Assembly: GCA_036555745.1 (NCBI GenBank)
Contig: DATBKV010000243.1
Location: 18,333 to 82,332, forward strand
Direction of reading: 5' to 3'
DNA length: 64,000 bases
Source of the DNA: VAZQ01 sp036555745
GTDB taxonomy: Bacteria; Pseudomonadota; Alphaproteobacteria; Rhizobiales; Xanthobacteraceae
Below are positions 1 through 8,841 of this stretch, piece by piece. The notes under the pieces are model-generated. The model saw only the letters and a program-made list of their open reading frames with translations, made no database searches and was not told the origin of the DNA. A program made the position numbers and the translations under genes. The stretch's first letter is position 1, and every line of letters starts with the position of its first letter.

Positions 1-256
1 CCGGCGAGGCGCCGGCGTCGAGCAGCCGGCGCGCGAGCGGCACGCAGCCGGAATCCGCCGCCGCGAACAGCATCAGGCTCAATTGCATCGGCGTCGCCTC
101 GGGCTCGACCAGGTCAAGCCGGCGCGCGAGCTCCGGGCAGGTGGCAGGCTGCGCCGGTTGCGCCGCCGCGAACGCGGCCGCGAGCGTGATCGCGCCGACG
201 GCCGCTGCGGGCGCGACCAGCACGGCCGGTCGAAGGCGACGAGATATGCAAGTCAT
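1..256 (-). CDS. Ankyrin-repeat exported protein, N-terminal part (runs off window start)
   Basis: An open minus-strand frame begins with ATG at 256 and stays open to base 1, giving 85 residues of a longer protein. Residues 1-33 look like a signal peptide: basic start (SRRLRP), then an Ala/Val-rich stretch ending near AAAQP. After that comes a segment with ankyrin character, with LMLFAAADSGC followed by LARRLLDAGASP, the usual helix-turn-helix with a DAGA turn. Ankyrin repeats mediate protein contacts; an exported location is inferred from the leader. The frame is divergent from the C45-type gene on its right. The function and full length cannot be told because most of the gene lies outside the window. 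Confidence 0.7.
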   Translation of the reverse strand, partial: MTCISRRLRPAVLVAPAAAVGAITLAAAFAAAQPAQPATCPELARRLDLVEPEATPMQLSLMLFAAADSGCVPLARRLLDAGASP

Positions 257-411
257 GGCGAGACGAGCCCTGCAAAGCCCGGGTGGCGTGGCCGCGACGA
301 AACTACAACCGGTACCGCTTGCGCAAGCGGCTGCCGCCGGGGCTCATTGTCCGATCGTATCCGCCCGATGTAAATTGCCCGGGCCGACCGCGCCTGCACC
401 CTGAGCGACCC

Positions 412-1530
412 ATGACAGCCATTCCGCTCCTGACCACCGAGGGCGAGGCGCATGCGCGCGGCCGCGCCCACGGCCGGCGGTTCGCGCGGGAGATCGCCGA
501 GAACATCGCGACCTATCTGCGCCGCTTCGCCGCCTCCGGCCTCGATCGCGCAGCGGCGTTCGCCGAGGCCGCGCGGTGGCGGGCGGCGATCGATGCGCTC
601 AGCCCCCGTTATGGCGAGGAAATGCGCGGGATTGCCGAGGGCTCCAACCAGAGCGAGGACGCCATTGCCCTCCTCAACGCCCGCTACGAGCTCGCCTTTA
701 CCCTGTTCGGGCAGGAGGCGATGAAGGAGGGCATGCCGCAACGCGAGCTCCTCGACGTAGGCCCCGACGGCTGCACCACGTTCGGCCTGCTGCCGCAGGC
801 GACTGCCGACCATCACACCTGGCTCGGCCAGAACTGGGACTGGCTCGAAGGCGTGCACGGACGCACCTTCGTGCTGCGCGCGCGCGAAACCAGTCGCCCG
901 AGCTTCGTCTGCCTCACGGAGGCGGGCATCGCCGGCGGCAAGATGGGCGTCAACGAGTGCGGGATCGGCCTGGTCGAGAACGGCCTCGCCTCCAGCCACG
1001 ACGGCCGCCATCCCTTTCAAAAGCCGTTCCACGTGCGCTGCCGGGAGGTGTTGGACGCCGAGCGCTTCGAAGACGCCGCGCGGCCGATCACCGATACGCC
1101 GCGCACCTGCTCGGCCAATTTCATGATCGGCGCGGCCGGCGGCGAGATCGTCGCTCTCGAGGCCAGCCCCGATCACGTCAGCCGGCTCGATCCCGAAAGC
1201 GGCATCGTCACGCATTCCAACCACTTCCTGGCGGCGGGACACGGCGAGTCGCTGTTGGAGAAGATTTCTCCCAACACGCTCTATCGCGCCGAGCGCATGC
1301 GAAGTCTGCTGGAGCGGCAACGCGGCGCGCTGTCGTTCGAGCACATGCGCGCGGCCGCCGCCGACCATGTCGGCGCGCCCTATGCGATCTGCCGCCATCC
1401 CGATGCGAGCCAGCCGGCCGCGAAACGCACGATGACGGTGGGTGCGGTGCTGATCGATCTCGAGGCGCGTGTGATGCACGTGGCCAACGGTCCGCCGTGC
1501 AGCAACGAATACGTGGCGTTTGGCCTGTAG
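412..1530 (+). CDS. C45-family peptidase / acyl-CoA:6-APA acyltransferase-like hydrolase
   Basis: 372 residues. The pattern DGCTTFG, with the likely nucleophile Cys121, followed by WLGQNWDW, is that of the C45 (isopenicillin N acyltransferase-like) Ntn hydrolases, which mature by self-cleavage before the Cys and then hydrolyse or transfer acyl-amide bonds. TEAGIAGGKMGVNECGIG and THSNHF fit the same family. The open frame reaches back to 283, but the 43 extra residues are Arg/Pro-rich with no family likeness, so ATG 412 is chosen. No signal peptide is visible, so it is probably cytoplasmic. The substrate cannot be predicted. It stands alone, followed by the convergent deacetylase gene. Confidence 0.8.
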   Translation: MTAIPLLTTEGEAHARGRAHGRRFAREIAENIATYLRRFAASGLDRAAAFAEAARWRAAIDALSPRYGEEMRGIAEGSNQSEDAIALLNARYELAFTLFGQEAMKEGMPQRELLDVGPDGCTTFGLLPQATADHHTWLGQNWDWLEGVHGRTFVLRARETSRPSFVCLTEAGIAGGKMGVNECGIGLVENGLASSHDGRHPFQKPFHVRCREVLDAERFEDAARPITDTPRTCSANFMIGAAGGEIVALEASPDHVSRLDPESGIVTHSNHFLAAGHGESLLEKISPNTLYRAERMRSLLERQRGALSFEHMRAAAADHVGAPYAICRHPDASQPAAKRTMTVGAVLIDLEARVMHVANGPPCSNEYVAFGL

Positions 1531-1692
1531 GCCGGGTCAAGGCGCGCGCTCGCAACCGCGCGGCTCGGGAAATCTGTGGCGCGCCGCGATCCACCGAAGC
1601 CTTTGGTACCATCAACGGTGGGGCGCTCGACATCGAGCGGCACGCGATTGTCACATCAGGCGACTTGACCCCCCTACGTGGGGGCGTGTTAC

Positions 1693-2529
1693 TCATTCGC
1701 CGAACATGCACGCCTGCGCTTCCGCCGCCGCGTCCTCCATGGTCATGAACGTCGCGCCGGCCGCTGCGAGATCCTTCACCAGCTCCTCGAGCGCCAGCAT
1801 GCGATAGCCGCGACCGATCACGTACGGATGCATGGTGTAGGTGAGTATGCCCCAGTCGACGGTCCGCTGCATGTAGCGGAACTCGTCGCTCCAACTCGCC
1901 ATTACCGCGCGCGCCGATTGCGAGCCCGGCAACACGGCGGTCGGCGTGCGCACGAACTCGAAATACGGGTAGTCGTCGAGCGACCAGCTGATCGGCATCT
2001 CGATCAGCGCCGTTTCCTCCCCGCGCTGGTAGGGCTTGCCGAGCTCGGCGCGATCGCCGCGGCGCGCGCGGTAGGGCCAGTAATCCGCGCCCATCAGGCT
2101 GGAGTCGTAGACGAAGCCGTGCGCGAGCAGCAGCTCGACCGTGTGCTCGCTCAAGTCCCACGACGGCGAGCGGTAGCCGCGCGCCCGCCGGCCGGTCAGG
2201 GCGAGGATCGCGTCGTTGGCGCGCACGAGATCGGCTTCCTCGTCGGCGCGGCTCTGCTGCGCCGGCGGGACGTGCGCCCAGCTGTGATGCGCCACCTCGT
2301 GCCCGGCCCGCACCACCGCCTCGCAGGCGCCGGGATGGCTCGCGATGGTGAAGCCCGGGACGAACCAGGTGGCGCGAATACCGAATGATTCCAGCAAGGC
2401 GAGGATGCGCCGCGCGCCGACGAGCCCGAACTCGCCGCGCGAGAGCGGCGTCGGCGTGGTCATGGCGCGGGCGATGAAGCCCGACTGGGTATCGAAATCG
2501 AACGTCAGGCAGACGATGTGGCGTGGCAC
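1693..2529 (-). CDS. Polysaccharide deacetylase (NodB-fold) family protein
   Basis: Carbohydrate esterase 4/NodB-type metal-dependent deacetylase. Visible motifs are the N-terminal TFDFDTQSG (metal-binding Asp), GHEVAHHSWAH (the two metal His), YRSPSWD (substrate-pocket Arg) and a C-terminal MHPYVIGRGYR. This is the soluble subtype related to allantoinase-like PuuE and Helicobacter PgdA rather than secreted chitin deacetylase, as no signal peptide is seen. I prefer the GTG at 2529 because GGGGAGAG lies about six bases before it; an in-frame ATG at 2568 has no good ribosome site. Divergent from the Gfo/Idh/MocA gene, with about 100 bp between. The substrate is unknown. Confidence 0.8.
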   Translation of the reverse strand: MPRHIVCLTFDFDTQSGFIARAMTTPTPLSRGEFGLVGARRILALLESFGIRATWFVPGFTIASHPGACEAVVRAGHEVAHHSWAHVPPAQQSRADEEADLVRANDAILALTGRRARGYRSPSWDLSEHTVELLLAHGFVYDSSLMGADYWPYRARRGDRAELGKPYQRGEETALIEMPISWSLDDYPYFEFVRTPTAVLPGSQSARAVMASWSDEFRYMQRTVDWGILTYTMHPYVIGRGYRMLALEELVKDLAAAGATFMTMEDAAAEAQACMFGE

Positions 2530-2627
2530 CTTGCTCTCCCCGAGCGTGGACAGGGGCGCGACCCGCATAGCATAGTCCGGCCGCCCTCACCTGCCGCATT
2601 CCCCGCAAGCTCAGCCGGACACGGACG

Positions 2628-3782
2628 ATGGCGACCCAGACGATCGGCATCATTGTCAACGGCGCCACCGGCCGCATCGGCTCGACCCAGCATCTCGCCA
2701 ACGCTCTCGTGCCGATCATCGCGGAGGGCGGGCTTGCGCTCGGCACCAACCGGCTGCTTCCGCGCCTGCTGCTGGTCGGCCGCGATCGCGCGCGGCTCGC
2801 CGCCGTCGCGCAGGCTTGCAACGGCGCTCCGTGGAGCACCGACATCGCGGCCGCGCTCGCGGATCCTGGCTATCCCATCTTCTTCGATGCCGCCGCAACG
2901 CAGCAGCGCGTCCCCGTGCTCGAGCGCGCGCTCGACGCCGGCAAGCACGTCTATTCGGAGAAGCCGGTCGCGCCCACCGCGGCGCAGGGCCGCGACCTGC
3001 TGCAGCAGGCGCAACGGCGCGGCCTCAGGCATGGCGTGGTCGAGGACAAGCTCTACTTACCGGGGTTGCAAAAGCTCGCCGCGCTCGCCGGAAGCGGCGC
3101 GCTCGGGCGCATCGCGGGCTTCCGGCTCGAATTCGGGTGGTGGGTCTTCGACGGCAGCGAGCGTCCGTGCCAGCGGCCGAGTTGGAACTACCGCGCCGGC
3201 GGCGGCGGCCTGATCCTCGACATGTATCCACACTGGCGCTACGTCATCGAGACGATCCTCGGCCGCATTGTGCGGGTGGCCTCGAGCCAATGGACCGCCA
3301 CGCCGGAGCGCCTCGACGAGGAGGGCGCGCGCTACAGTGTTGCAGTGGAAGATTCGGCAGCGACGCTGGTCGAGCTCGATGGCGGCGCTTTCGGCACCAT
3401 CCTGAGCTCATGGGCGACGCGGGTGCGCCGCGACGACCTGCTCACGCTTCAGGTCGACGGCACAGCGGCGTCGGCGGTGGCCGGCCTGCATCGCTGCCAC
3501 ATGCAGTCGCTGGCGCAAACGCCCGCGATCGCGCATTTCAGCGTGATGAAGGATATAGGCGCCGACTATCGCGACGGCTGGGAGGAAGCGCCACCGCTCG
3601 CCCACTACATCAACCCGTACCGCATCGGGTGGGAGCAATTCCTGCGCCACATCGCCACCGGCGCGCCGCTTGCCGGCGATTTCGCCGCCGGCATCCGCGA
3701 CGTCGCCTTCGCCGAGGCCTGCCATCGCAGCATGCGCGAGCGCGGATGGATCGCGATGCCGCCGGCTGATGGCGCGCCCTGA
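2628..3782 (+). CDS. Gfo/Idh/MocA-family NAD(P)-dependent oxidoreductase
   Basis: 384 residues. The N terminus has a Rossmann dinucleotide loop, NGATGRIGS (GxxGxxG), and further on YSEKPVAPT, the EKP motif whose Lys is catalytic in this family. The C-terminal half (WNYRAGGGGLILDMYPHW) is the usual substrate-binding alpha/beta domain. Members oxidise or reduce sugars, inositols, trans-dihydrodiols or bile pigments; nothing here tells which. It is a single gene, divergent from the deacetylase and followed by a long inverted repeat. Confidence 0.85.
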   Translation: MATQTIGIIVNGATGRIGSTQHLANALVPIIAEGGLALGTNRLLPRLLLVGRDRARLAAVAQACNGAPWSTDIAAALADPGYPIFFDAAATQQRVPVLERALDAGKHVYSEKPVAPTAAQGRDLLQQAQRRGLRHGVVEDKLYLPGLQKLAALAGSGALGRIAGFRLEFGWWVFDGSERPCQRPSWNYRAGGGGLILDMYPHWRYVIETILGRIVRVASSQWTATPERLDEEGARYSVAVEDSAATLVELDGGAFGTILSSWATRVRRDDLLTLQVDGTAASAVAGLHRCHMQSLAQTPAIAHFSVMKDIGADYRDGWEEAPPLAHYINPYRIGWEQFLRHIATGAPLAGDFAAGIRDVAFAEACHRSMRERGWIAMPPADGAP

Positions 3783-3800
3783 ATCAGCCAATCCAGCTCG

Positions 3801-3941
3801 CGTGTCCCGGGCGAGCGAGTGCGTCAGCACGAGCGCAGACCCGGGACCCAGGGGCTCGGCGGTACACTTCGTTGAATGTACCTTAACGATTTTTTCCTTG
3901 GCTCCTGGGTCCCGGGTCTCGCTGCGCTCGCCCGGGACACG
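3801..3941. repeat. Nested long inverted repeat (intergenic palindromic element, possible two-way terminator)
   Basis: Two nested perfect inverted repeats. The outer 17-bp arms are at 3801-3817 and 3925-3941 (CGTGTCCCGGGCGAGCG and its complement). The inner 15-bp arms are at 3838-3852 and 3904-3918 (GACCCGGGACCCAGG and its complement). The central loop (3853-3903) is AT-richer and includes TTTTTT. It sits between two convergent genes, so it may end transcription from both sides. The design resembles the palindromic intergenic repeats scattered in Bradyrhizobium-type genomes. Confidence 0.75.
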
Positions 3942-3951
3942 AGGACGCGGA

Positions 3952-5064
3952 TCACGCCGCGGCGGCGGACTTGGCGACGGCGGCGTTCACGCGCGGCATG
4001 ACCTCCTCGGCCATCAGCTGCATCGAGCGCTTGTTGAGCGCGGGCTCGACCCAGTCCATGCCGGCGTAGACCAATTCGCCGAAATCGCCGATCTCCTCGC
4101 GCAGCGCCAGGATCTGATCGACCACCTTGTTGACCCCGCCATGTATCACACAATGATCCATGACCCAGTCGTGGGTGATCTCCTCGTCCGGCTGGTCCTT
4201 GTAGGCCTTGAACACGTAGAGGCGGTTGCCGCGCTTCATCTTGGCGCGCATCTGCTCGTAATAGAAGCGATAGGGACTCTTCTCGTCATAGCGGCCGTAG
4301 CGCGCCGCGAGCTTGTCATCGTCGAGCACGCAGATCGCGCGCGCCACCCGCCAGTCCGCGACCTTCGCTTCTGCGCCCGCCTCGGCCTTCCCCTTGCAAT
4401 AGTTCTGCCAGTGCGACTTGAGATGCTTGGAGAGCAGGAAATTCGCCGAGAGCGGATGGAAATCGCGTTTGCCCATCAGCACGACGCCGGGCGAGAACGG
4501 CGCCACCACCGTGCCGACGATCTCCGGCCGCGGCTGCTGGTAGGGCCGCGCCATAATGCCAACGCCGAGGTCGAGCGTCATGGTGCGCGCGGTCGAGACC
4601 TTGTAGCGATTGCCCGGGAAATCGATGTCGTAGGGCGGCCCGCGCTCCCAGATCGCGAGGATCACGTCGATCGCCTCGGCGAACATCTTGTTGCGGTCCT
4701 CGTCCAGGATGCCGAGCGCCTCGGCATCGGTGGTCAGCGCGCCAGGACTGACCCCGAGGATGAAGCGGCCTTCCGCCAGGTGGTCGAACATCGCCGCCTG
4801 TACCGCGATGACCACGGGATGGATGTGCGAGAGGTTCGTGGTGCCGGTCGCGAGCTTGATCTGCTTCGTCGCGGGGATCAGCGAAGCGTGGAACATCATG
4901 CTGTTGGTGATGGTCTCGCAGGCGTCGGTGAGATGCTCGCCCATGAAGGCATCGTAGAAACCAAGCTGGTCGGCGAGGATGATGGCCTCGCGGTCCTCCT
5001 TCAGTGTTTCGGTCCAGTTCCGATGCATCGGGTGGACCGGCATCGTGAAGTAGCCCAGCCGCAT
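3952..5064 (-). CDS. LLM-class flavin-dependent oxidoreductase (luciferase-like monooxygenase)
   Basis: 370 residues starting MRLGYFTMPVHP, the first beta strand of the bacterial luciferase-like TIM barrel, which binds FMN or F420. LSHIHPVVIAVQAAMFDHLAEGRFILGVSPG is the signature segment of the family. The frame is open to 5154, but ATG 5064 starts exactly at the family N terminus and has GGAG about ten bases upstream, so it is preferred. Members oxidise alkanes, sulfonates, nitrilotriacetate and other small organics with a separate flavin reductase. No reductase gene is adjacent, and the substrate is unknown. Confidence 0.85.
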   Translation of the reverse strand: MRLGYFTMPVHPMHRNWTETLKEDREAIILADQLGFYDAFMGEHLTDACETITNSMMFHASLIPATKQIKLATGTTNLSHIHPVVIAVQAAMFDHLAEGRFILGVSPGALTTDAEALGILDEDRNKMFAEAIDVILAIWERGPPYDIDFPGNRYKVSTARTMTLDLGVGIMARPYQQPRPEIVGTVVAPFSPGVVLMGKRDFHPLSANFLLSKHLKSHWQNYCKGKAEAGAEAKVADWRVARAICVLDDDKLAARYGRYDEKSPYRFYYEQMRAKMKRGNRLYVFKAYKDQPDEEITHDWVMDHCVIHGGVNKVVDQILALREEIGDFGELVYAGMDWVEPALNKRSMQLMAEEVMPRVNAAVAKSAAAA

Positions 5065-5220
5065 GTCGCTCGTCTCCAGACCGCCAGCGCACCACAACCG
5101 TTGGGCCGCCGCCCAAGGGCGGATCATGTGGCCCAATTCATCGGCCCGGCACAAGCGTCAAATTGCGGCAGCGCTATTTGGGAAGGGAATCGCACCGGCC
5201 AATCATCGCCCCCGGCGGTC

Positions 5221-5299
5221 ATCACCCGCGCAAGCGGGTGATGAAGTATTCAGACGCCCCCTCGCCCACGGGATCCGTATGCCCGCTTTCCGCGGGCAT
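5221..5299. repeat. Two short GC hairpins of the rhizobial intergenic-repeat type
   Basis: Hairpin 1 pairs ATCACCCGC (5221-5229) with GCGGGTGAT (5234-5242) around a GCAA tetraloop. Hairpin 2 pairs ATGCCCGC (5279-5286) with GCGGGCAT (5292-5299). Both match the 'cccgcgcaagcgggtgatga' style of dispersed short palindromes common in Bradyrhizobium relatives. They lie in the 280-bp gap between the two minus-strand genes. Confidence 0.6.
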
Positions 5300-5344
5300 G
5301 ACGACTGAGTGTGCGGCGCCGCGGCTTTCCGGACCGCCCCGGCA

Positions 5345-7195
5345 TCAGTGACCGGCATGCGCCTTGAGCGCGGCGAGGTCGGCCTCGCTGCGGAGCGTCA
5401 TCACGCCCATCTGGTTGGTGCGGTAGACGGGCAGGATGACCTTGGTCGCGCCGCTGCGTTCGTCGAGCGAGATGTGGCGGATCTCGGTGCCGCGCACCGG
5501 CAGTTCGAAGATCGTCCAGCTTCCGGCGGCCGGGTCGTATTTGAGGATCTGATCGTTGGTCCAGAGATTGCCCCACACGTTGTGGTTCTTGTCCACGACC
5601 AGGTGATAGGGCTGCATCGCCGTGGGGTCCGGCAGCGGCACGATCGTCGTCGCCATCGTCCTGGTGTCGATGCGGGTCAGGCTGCCGCCCCAGGAATTGC
5701 CAACCCAGAGCACGTCCGCGTTCTTGTCGGTGCCCATGCGGCGCGGCCCCTGCTGCCAGGGCAACGGGCTGTTGAACGACAGCTCGTCGAACCTGTCATA
5801 GAACGCACGCGCCTGCGGCGTGAGGCGCTCGAGCTCGGCCTGCACCACGGGCAGCTTCACCTCCGAGGTCTTGCCGGTGGCGACATCGCCCTTGCCGACA
5901 GTGTCGAACGCCATCTGGGTCCACCAGCCATTGCCATCGCGATCACCGGCGGCGCCATAGGTCATGCCGGTGCCGCGCGCGGTCTTGTAAGCGAGCGACT
6001 TGAAGTCGCTGAAGCGCTCGGTCTCGGGATCGAAGCGCACCGCGCCGTCCGGCGCCGACGCCCAGACCTTGCCCTTGCCATCGACGTCGAGCGTCACCGC
6101 TCCGCCCAGCGGCGACATGTTCGGCGGCGTCATATAGACGTCGATCTTCTCGGTTTTGGGATCAAGCCGGCCGAGGCTGCGGCGGCCAGGATTGACGTCA
6201 AACCAGAAGATGCCCTGCTGATCGCGCACCAGCCCGTGCGCGTTGGCGGCGAGACCATCGTTGCGGCTGACCTTCAGGAATCTCACCTCGCCGGTCTTGC
6301 CGTCGACGCGCCCGACCGTGACCTGGCGGTTGGGATTGTTGGACGTGAACCAGAGATTGCCGTCGAAATCCATGCCGCCATCGTGGGTGATGAGACCGAG
6401 CTTGGAGGGCGTTCCCAGCGACCAGTCGGTGCCGTCATTGGTCTGGTAGGCGGTGCCGATGCCGGCGTCGCGCACCATCGGGAGGTCGTAGAGCCTCCAC
6501 ACCACGCGCGCCGCTTCGCCAGCCGGCCGCGGGCGCGGCGTGAGCTTGAGCGAGCTTTGTCCCGGACCGCGCGCGCGGGCGAGATAGGCCGCGAGCTCTC
6601 TCTGATTGAAGTCGATGATAGCGTTGGGCCGCGGGTTGGCGGGATAGACGCCGGTATTGGGCACAACCTTCATCAGGTCGATGATCTTGCTCCAGCCCTC
6701 CTCGTCGAAGCGGAACTGCAGCACGTAGCTGGGAGTGTGGCAGCCGGTGCAGGCGTTGCGGAACACCCGCTTGATGCGCGCGTCCTCCGCGTTCGCCTCC
6801 GGCAACCCTGCCATCAGCATCTCGCCCGGGAGCTGGCGCACCTGACGCTCGAAATCGGTGATCGGCGCGAGCGAGAGATCGACGCTCTGCGCAGCGCTGA
6901 GATCGACCTCGCGTCTGGCCAGATCAAACGCCAGCGTCTGCGCCCAGACGCTGTAGGTGCCCTCCGGCAGCGGCGGGAAATAATATGCGCCCTGCGCGTC
7001 GGTATAGACGCTGGTGGTGATGGTGCTGCCGTGCGCCTTGGCGGAGACCGTGACGCCATCCAGTTTCTCACCCGCCGTCGAGGTAACCATTCCGCTGAGC
7101 AGGCGGTCGGCGGCCGGCGCCGGCGTTGCAAGACTGGCAGCGGCGGCGAGACTCGCGGCAATGAGGGCGACGATGCCCGACCGATGTGCCTTCAT
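5345..7195 (-). CDS. Exported heme-c protein with carboxypeptidase-regulatory-like and Vgb-type beta-propeller domains
   Basis: 616 residues. A signal peptide (residues 1-29, ending APAAD) is followed by a carboxypeptidase-regulatory-like beta-sandwich (about 33-112, GVTVSAKAHGS...YYFPPLPEGTYSVWA). One c-type heme site, C149-T-G-C152-H153, comes next. The rest (about 220-616) is repeat-rich with DGNLWF, GIFWFD and HNVWGNLW units, as in virginiamycin B lyase/streptogramin-lyase-like propellers. It is likely periplasmic and passes electrons to the small cytochrome encoded 24 bp upstream in the same operon. The propeller could be a dehydrogenase or lyase domain; the substrate is not known. Confidence 0.75.
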   Translation of the reverse strand: MKAHRSGIVALIAASLAAAASLATPAPAADRLLSGMVTSTAGEKLDGVTVSAKAHGSTITTSVYTDAQGAYYFPPLPEGTYSVWAQTLAFDLARREVDLSAAQSVDLSLAPITDFERQVRQLPGEMLMAGLPEANAEDARIKRVFRNACTGCHTPSYVLQFRFDEEGWSKIIDLMKVVPNTGVYPANPRPNAIIDFNQRELAAYLARARGPGQSSLKLTPRPRPAGEAARVVWRLYDLPMVRDAGIGTAYQTNDGTDWSLGTPSKLGLITHDGGMDFDGNLWFTSNNPNRQVTVGRVDGKTGEVRFLKVSRNDGLAANAHGLVRDQQGIFWFDVNPGRRSLGRLDPKTEKIDVYMTPPNMSPLGGAVTLDVDGKGKVWASAPDGAVRFDPETERFSDFKSLAYKTARGTGMTYGAAGDRDGNGWWTQMAFDTVGKGDVATGKTSEVKLPVVQAELERLTPQARAFYDRFDELSFNSPLPWQQGPRRMGTDKNADVLWVGNSWGGSLTRIDTRTMATTIVPLPDPTAMQPYHLVVDKNHNVWGNLWTNDQILKYDPAAGSWTIFELPVRGTEIRHISLDERSGATKVILPVYRTNQMGVMTLRSEADLAALKAHAGH

Positions 7196-7219
7196 GGCGC
7201 TTCTCCCGATGTTGTCCGT

Positions 7220-7558
7220 TCACCGGCTCTCGGCCGCGGGCACCGCCTTGAGATAGGCGATGATCGCATCGACCTCGGCCGGTTTTAGGTAATGCTTGAA
7301 CGCGGGCATGCGCGGCGTGCCTTCGCTGATGACGGCGCGGATGACGTCGTCGTTGCCGGAGCCGGTGTCCTTGGACAGGCGCGGACCATAGGTCCGGGCG
7401 TTGAGCGCCGGCGGCAGGTGGCATATGCCGCAGGACTGCGCGAATACCCGTCGACCGAGCCTCTGGGTATCGTCGAGCGTGTCAGCCGCTGGTTGGGCCG
7501 ACGCGACCTGCGCCCAGCCTGCCAGCGCGACCGAGAGAGCAGCGGCGCTGCGTTTCAT
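7220..7558 (-). CDS. Small periplasmic cytochrome c
   Basis: 112 residues. A signal peptide (MKRSAAALSVALAGWAQVASAQ) is followed by one heme-binding CGICH and a distal Met region (TPRMPAF), then a final helix EVDAIIAYLK, the layout of class I cytochromes c. ATG 7558 is chosen over the longer frame to 7696 because it gives a proper leader and has GGGAGGA just upstream. It is the first gene of a two-gene operon with the propeller/heme-c protein, for which it is the probable electron partner. Confidence 0.85.
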   Translation of the reverse strand: MKRSAAALSVALAGWAQVASAQPAADTLDDTQRLGRRVFAQSCGICHLPPALNARTYGPRLSKDTGSGNDDVIRAVISEGTPRMPAFKHYLKPAEVDAIIAYLKAVPAAESR

Positions 7559-7877
7559 ACGAGTCCTCCCCGACAGCGATTTTTGAAAAAAGTCTATGCC
7601 GGCGACGCGGCGAGCGGAAGCCACGACCCACGACCCCATCGCTTGCCCGGCATGCATGAACCGGGGGTGGGGCCGCCTGAACCGGCCCGAGCGCACGCGA
7701 CTTTCGGGAAGGCGGCCGCACTGTTAGCATTTGTGCTCCAATCCAGCCCCGGCAGGGGAGCCTGTTGCTTGCAGCGCCGGTCGGAAGTCGGTTCGCATTC
7801 GCTATCGAGACCATGCCCCTTCCGGTGCCGCACCCATGAGTGATGCTGGGCACCCAATGCGCGGGTGAGGAGCAATC
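7559..7877. other. Intergenic region, no gene seen
   Basis: About 320 bp separating the divergent cytochrome operon and universal stress protein gene. I see no conserved small frame, tRNA or FNR/FixK-type palindrome here. It must hold both promoters. GGTGAGGAGCAATC just before 7878 is the ribosome site of the stress protein. Confidence 0.5.
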
Positions 7878-8711
7878 ATGATCAAGGACCTCGTCGTAAA
7901 TCTCTCGCTGCGCGACGCCCCGGACGTTGCGTTGGATTTCGCGGTTTCCGCCGCTGCCGCGCTCGACGCGCACCTTGCGGGAGTGGCCTTCGTCTGCGAG
8001 CCGAGCGTCCCGGCGATGATGGACATGTACGGCATGCCCGCCGATGTGATCGAGGCCCAGCGCAGCGTGAACGAGAAGACGGCGAAAACCGCCGTTAGCC
8101 GGCTCGATGAAGCCGCACGGAGGGCAGCCGTCTCGGCCGCCGCACGCACCCTCGACACGTCAGTCGCCAACGCTCCCGGCCTGTTCGCGCAGATTGCGCG
8201 GCGGTTCGATCTTTCGGTCGTCGGCCAGCCGGAGTCGGAGCGACCCGCGCTCGACACGCTCGTGGTCGAGGCGGCGCTGTTCGAGAGCGGCCGGCCGGTG
8301 CTGGTCGTCCCCTACATTCAACGCGCACCGCTCGGGCTCGATCATGTGATCCTGGCCTGGGACGGCAGTCGGAGCGCGGCACGCGCCGCCGCCGACGCCG
8401 TGCCGTTCCTTGCCCGCAGCAAGCTGGTCGAGGTGGTGATGGTCGCCAGCGAGCCCGCCAAGAGCGATGAGATGCCCGGCGCCGATATCGCCCACCATCT
8501 CGCGCGTCATGGCGCCAAGGTGGAGGTCAACCGCATCGTCACCACCGAGACCGATGTCGCCAGCACCATCCTGTCGCATGCGGCGGACGTCTCGGCCGAT
8601 CTGCTGGTCATGGGCGGCTACGGTCATTCGCGGCTGCGGGAGTTCGTGCTCGGCGGCGCCACGCGGGCAATTCTGGGCTCGATGACGCTTCCGACGCTGC
8701 TATCGCATTGA
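7878..8711 (+). CDS. Universal stress protein, tandem UspA domains
   Basis: 277 residues with two UspA folds, about 1-140 and 152-277. The second has the nucleotide-binding loop MGGYGHSRLREFVLGGATR (G-2x-G-9x-G), so ATP binding is likely there; the first domain lacks it. It differs from the other Usp proteins in this window at the C terminus: it ends LPTLLSH, without the double Cys. Usp proteins support survival under starvation or low oxygen, with the molecular job mostly unknown. A strong ribosome site (GAGGAGCAATC) fixes the start. No FNR/FixK box is visible upstream, unlike most later stress genes. Confidence 0.9.
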   Translation: MIKDLVVNLSLRDAPDVALDFAVSAAAALDAHLAGVAFVCEPSVPAMMDMYGMPADVIEAQRSVNEKTAKTAVSRLDEAARRAAVSAAARTLDTSVANAPGLFAQIARRFDLSVVGQPESERPALDTLVVEAALFESGRPVLVVPYIQRAPLGLDHVILAWDGSRSAARAAADAVPFLARSKLVEVVMVASEPAKSDEMPGADIAHHLARHGAKVEVNRIVTTETDVASTILSHAADVSADLLVMGGYGHSRLREFVLGGATRAILGSMTLPTLLSH

Positions 8712-8841
8712 AGGCTGTGCAAGCGCACCGGCGGCCGCGCAAGGCTACGGGCTTTCCCTTAGGTACATCATCGGAATTTCCTTGAACCGTGAGCGGGAGT
8801 ATCGGGTGTGGTGAATAAACCATGACTTCGGGGGATCAGTC

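Noticed and set aside
253..2845. Long minus-strand frames of 408 and 545 codons opposite the C45-type, deacetylase and oxidoreductase genes
   Set aside because: Arg/Ala/Pro-rich sequence without family motifs, typical of antisense frames in high-GC DNA; the plus or minus partner has clear catalytic motifs.
5309..7288. A 659-codon plus-strand frame opposite the heme-c/propeller gene
   Set aside because: No motifs and His/Arg/Asp-rich composition; the minus strand has a signal peptide, CxxCH and propeller repeats.
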